The notes under the pieces: generated by a model
What the model saw: the letters and a program-made list of their open reading frames with translations, nothing else
Database searches by the model: none
What the model was told of the DNA's origin: nothing
Source: Reticulitermes lucifugus
Lineage: Eukaryota > Arthropoda > Insecta > Blattodea > Rhinotermitidae
DNA: 21,534 nucleotides
Direction: 5' to 3'
Assembly (NCBI GenBank): GCA_026260175.1
Contig: JAKCWW010006320.1
Location: 1,548-23,081, forward strand
Made by a program: the position numbers and the translations under genes
In this document: positions 19,885 through 21,534 of the stretch, one piece after another
How positions within the stretch are numbered: position 1 is the stretch's first letter
Layout: each line of letters starts with the position of its first letter

Positions 19885-20761
19885 GTGTTCAAGAATTGGA
19901 AGAAATAAATATTCAGAACAGAATGGTTGAAATCATTCACCGATTTTAGTCTCCTCTTACCTTCTACGACAATGTACTCGCCTATTTGATCTGTTGCTAA
20001 TTAACAAATATTTGAACTTTTCCGCATTTTAGAAGGAATTGCACCTACTGTAATATGTAAAATTTCAAACAGATAACCTGAATCTCTGACAAATCCTAAA
20101 GTAAGAGTCAATTCGTGGTCTTTCAACTTATAACAACATTTATGCCATTATCTTCTTCGTCACGGCAATAGTAAATACGCGTTCTTCCTTTTCTCGCCCA
20201 AACGGTAAATCACTCAGGTTCGGAAACACCGGCCCGAGAACTGGAACATGTGAAAATACGAACAAATGTCACAGCGAATCCGATTGAACAGTTGAGTGTT
20301 GCCAGCACTGCAGGGTGACAACCAAATAGTCTAATAGAGTCTACAGCTGGTTCTGACACCAGACATTGACAGATCGCAACCCCCCCCCCGCCCACATCAG
20401 TGCGCTGCAGTTTGAACCCCCTTGTTAATCTCTCCCGCACCCCACTCTCCAAAAATATGGCAGTGTTCAACCCAACTGGGTCATTATATAAGTTTGCGCT
20501 TCAATCAAAATAGAATCCTCTAATAGTAATTCAAAAAAGAACATTTTATTTATCTATAACAGTTCCACACATCTGTAATTCAGGTCCGGGAATAGAAGGA
20601 AGTGTTTATTATCAACTGATCAGTAAAAAATTCCAAATACAAATTCATTCCGTTTAACCTTGCGTTAAAGCCCATTATTTCTTGTACTACCAATAATAAG
20701 TTTAAATTATTCGGATTGCGTTTTTGTTTCACAAGCACTGTAGTCCTAATTTTCTTCCTTC
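19885..20761. other. No confirmed gene; C-run and possible unnamed repeat
   Basis: A poly-C tract (about 20380-20390) sits in the middle of an 86-codon minus frame (20210-20470). Neighbouring minus frames (20110-20240) also read for some distance, so the area could be a decayed dispersed element, but I cannot name it. Confidence 0.4.
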
Positions 20762-20800
20762 CCTTACGTAACGCCACTGAAGTAGTGGCGTTACGTAAGG
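20762..20800. repeat. Perfect 17-bp palindrome with 5-nt loop
   Basis: The arm ccttacgtaacgccact (20762-20778) and its exact reverse complement (20784-20800) flank gaagt. Perfection in a region of decayed repeats suggests a recent origin or ongoing arm-to-arm correction. It lies in a 128-codon minus frame (20580-20966) that I consider spurious. Confidence 0.93.
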
Positions 20801-21475
20801 CAAGCTTCGATTGCAAGAGTAATCGTGAGTAATGATTCCTGAAAGATGTCAATAAAGGCGCCCCTCGTCTGTTTAGAGACTCCCATGAAAAAAATTGGAG
20901 GAATTTTCCTGGAAAAGAGCGGCCGGATTCTAAATGTACCACTAGTCTCCATCTAGTGCCAAACATAAGAGCTGGAGGATTTCACGCCTCATTCCTTAAC
21001 AGCGCGGTGTTTAAGCACAGGGGCAACTTCACCGTTTTCGGTATTCCACCACGTATTTCAATGAAAGACACAAAATAACAAAAAAAAATTACAAATAACT
21101 AGCTTCCTGTTGAAGAATCAAACATGGAAAATTTTGAAAATGGAGTAGGGATGCTGCGCCCAGAACACCAACCTTCTGTGTGAATTCACTGTAATTACAA
21201 ATATAAACAGAAATATTATTTAATGTTATATTTTCATGTTACTGTTGCAGGCTACTTAACAGTTTAAAAGCCTAGTGGTCACTAAACGTGCAGCCAGATT
21301 TAACAACAAAAACTCTGCGTTTTGCCCAAACAATTTATTTATAAATTCTCAAAATAAACAACCATTATTTCCCTATACAACGTTCTCAAATTGATTTTTC
21401 TAACTGACGAGGATCGTGTTATGTGTGAGGTAGGAACTGAACTTTTATTTACGAAGCAGTAATTTTATTGCAAAA
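20801..21475. other. No gene seen
   Basis: AT-rich sequence without recognisable frames or repeats up to the SINE head at the window end. Confidence 0.5.
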
Positions 21476-21534
21476 GCCGATCCCAGTGGCCGTGCGGTCT
21501 AAGGCGTGGGTCTGCGGCCGCTCGCTTACTAGGA
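21476..21534 (+). mobile_element. tRNA-derived SINE head, truncated at window end
   Basis: This is a plus-strand 5' head of the same SINE family, starting gccgatcccagtggccgtg and ending ctcgcttactagga at the window edge, before the B-box. It is the inverted partner of bases 5-63, with 58 of 59 bases identical. Both share the cttactagga variant, whereas the complete copy at 6713 has cttgctggga. Confidence 0.85.

Noticed and set aside
20210..20470. 86-codon minus frame over a poly-C tract
   Set aside because: It looks protein-like in places but could be a decayed repeat. I could not tie it to any family.
20580..20966. 128-codon minus frame
   Set aside because: It runs through the perfect palindrome and has no domain or codon bias distinct from the AT-rich background.

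Overview
This window reads as intergenic or intronic DNA from a large, repeat-rich insect genome. I found no host protein-coding gene, no functional tRNA or rRNA gene, and no prokaryotic signature such as packed long ORFs, Shine-Dalgarno sites or operons. The longest open frames (up to about 207 codons) are mostly fortuitous or are pieces of decayed transposases. The mixture of a tRNA-derived SINE, LINEs with YGCETW, RWAGHV and KRPLGRP-type C-terminal motifs, piggyBac and Tc1/mariner fossils points to an arthropod. From general familiarity with such repeats I would guess a polyneopteran, probably Blattodea (cockroach or termite). That placement is inference only.

Layout. 1-63: minus-strand SINE head, cut by the window edge. 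823-1421: two more minus-strand SINE copies. 1990-3525: minus-strand piggyBac-type transposase fossil, split by a 107-bp insertion (2360-2466) flanked by an exact 14-bp duplication. 4405-4665: a solo arm of the same fold-back family followed by a second SINE-like repeat with a B-box. 4870-5460: LINE reverse-transcriptase C-terminal fossil. 5789-5939: short 67-bp tandem repeat. 6713-6945: plus-strand SINE. 8862-8962: 42-bp-stem palindrome. 9300-10155: two abutting LINE fossils. 13460-13986: 527-bp non-autonomous DNA transposon with perfect 17-bp terminal inverted repeats. 15020-15229: fold-back element with 70-bp arms and 12-bp flanking duplication. 15590-16660: nearly full-length but decayed Tc1/mariner-type transposase. 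17474-17683: 27-bp minisatellite. 17745-18232: LINE 3' end with a nested fold-back element and a (GTA)n tail. 18910-19075: another fold-back element. 19833-19884 and 20762-20800: hairpin repeats. 21476-21534: plus-strand SINE head, cut by the window edge.

The most interesting theme is a dispersed family of small elements at five loci. They share arms of the type cttctgggat...acgccgtgt, and most carry a core of the type TTGAAG-N-GG...CCGAAACGTC. Three loci have two inverted arms that would fold into long RNA hairpins. Two insertions are bounded by direct repeats, so the unit is mobile. The core resembles the conserved strands of a minimal hammerhead ribozyme, as described for Penelope-like retroelements. 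That link is a hypothesis, not a demonstration.

No genes work together here: the window is a graveyard of nested mobile elements whose boundaries allow partial relative dating.
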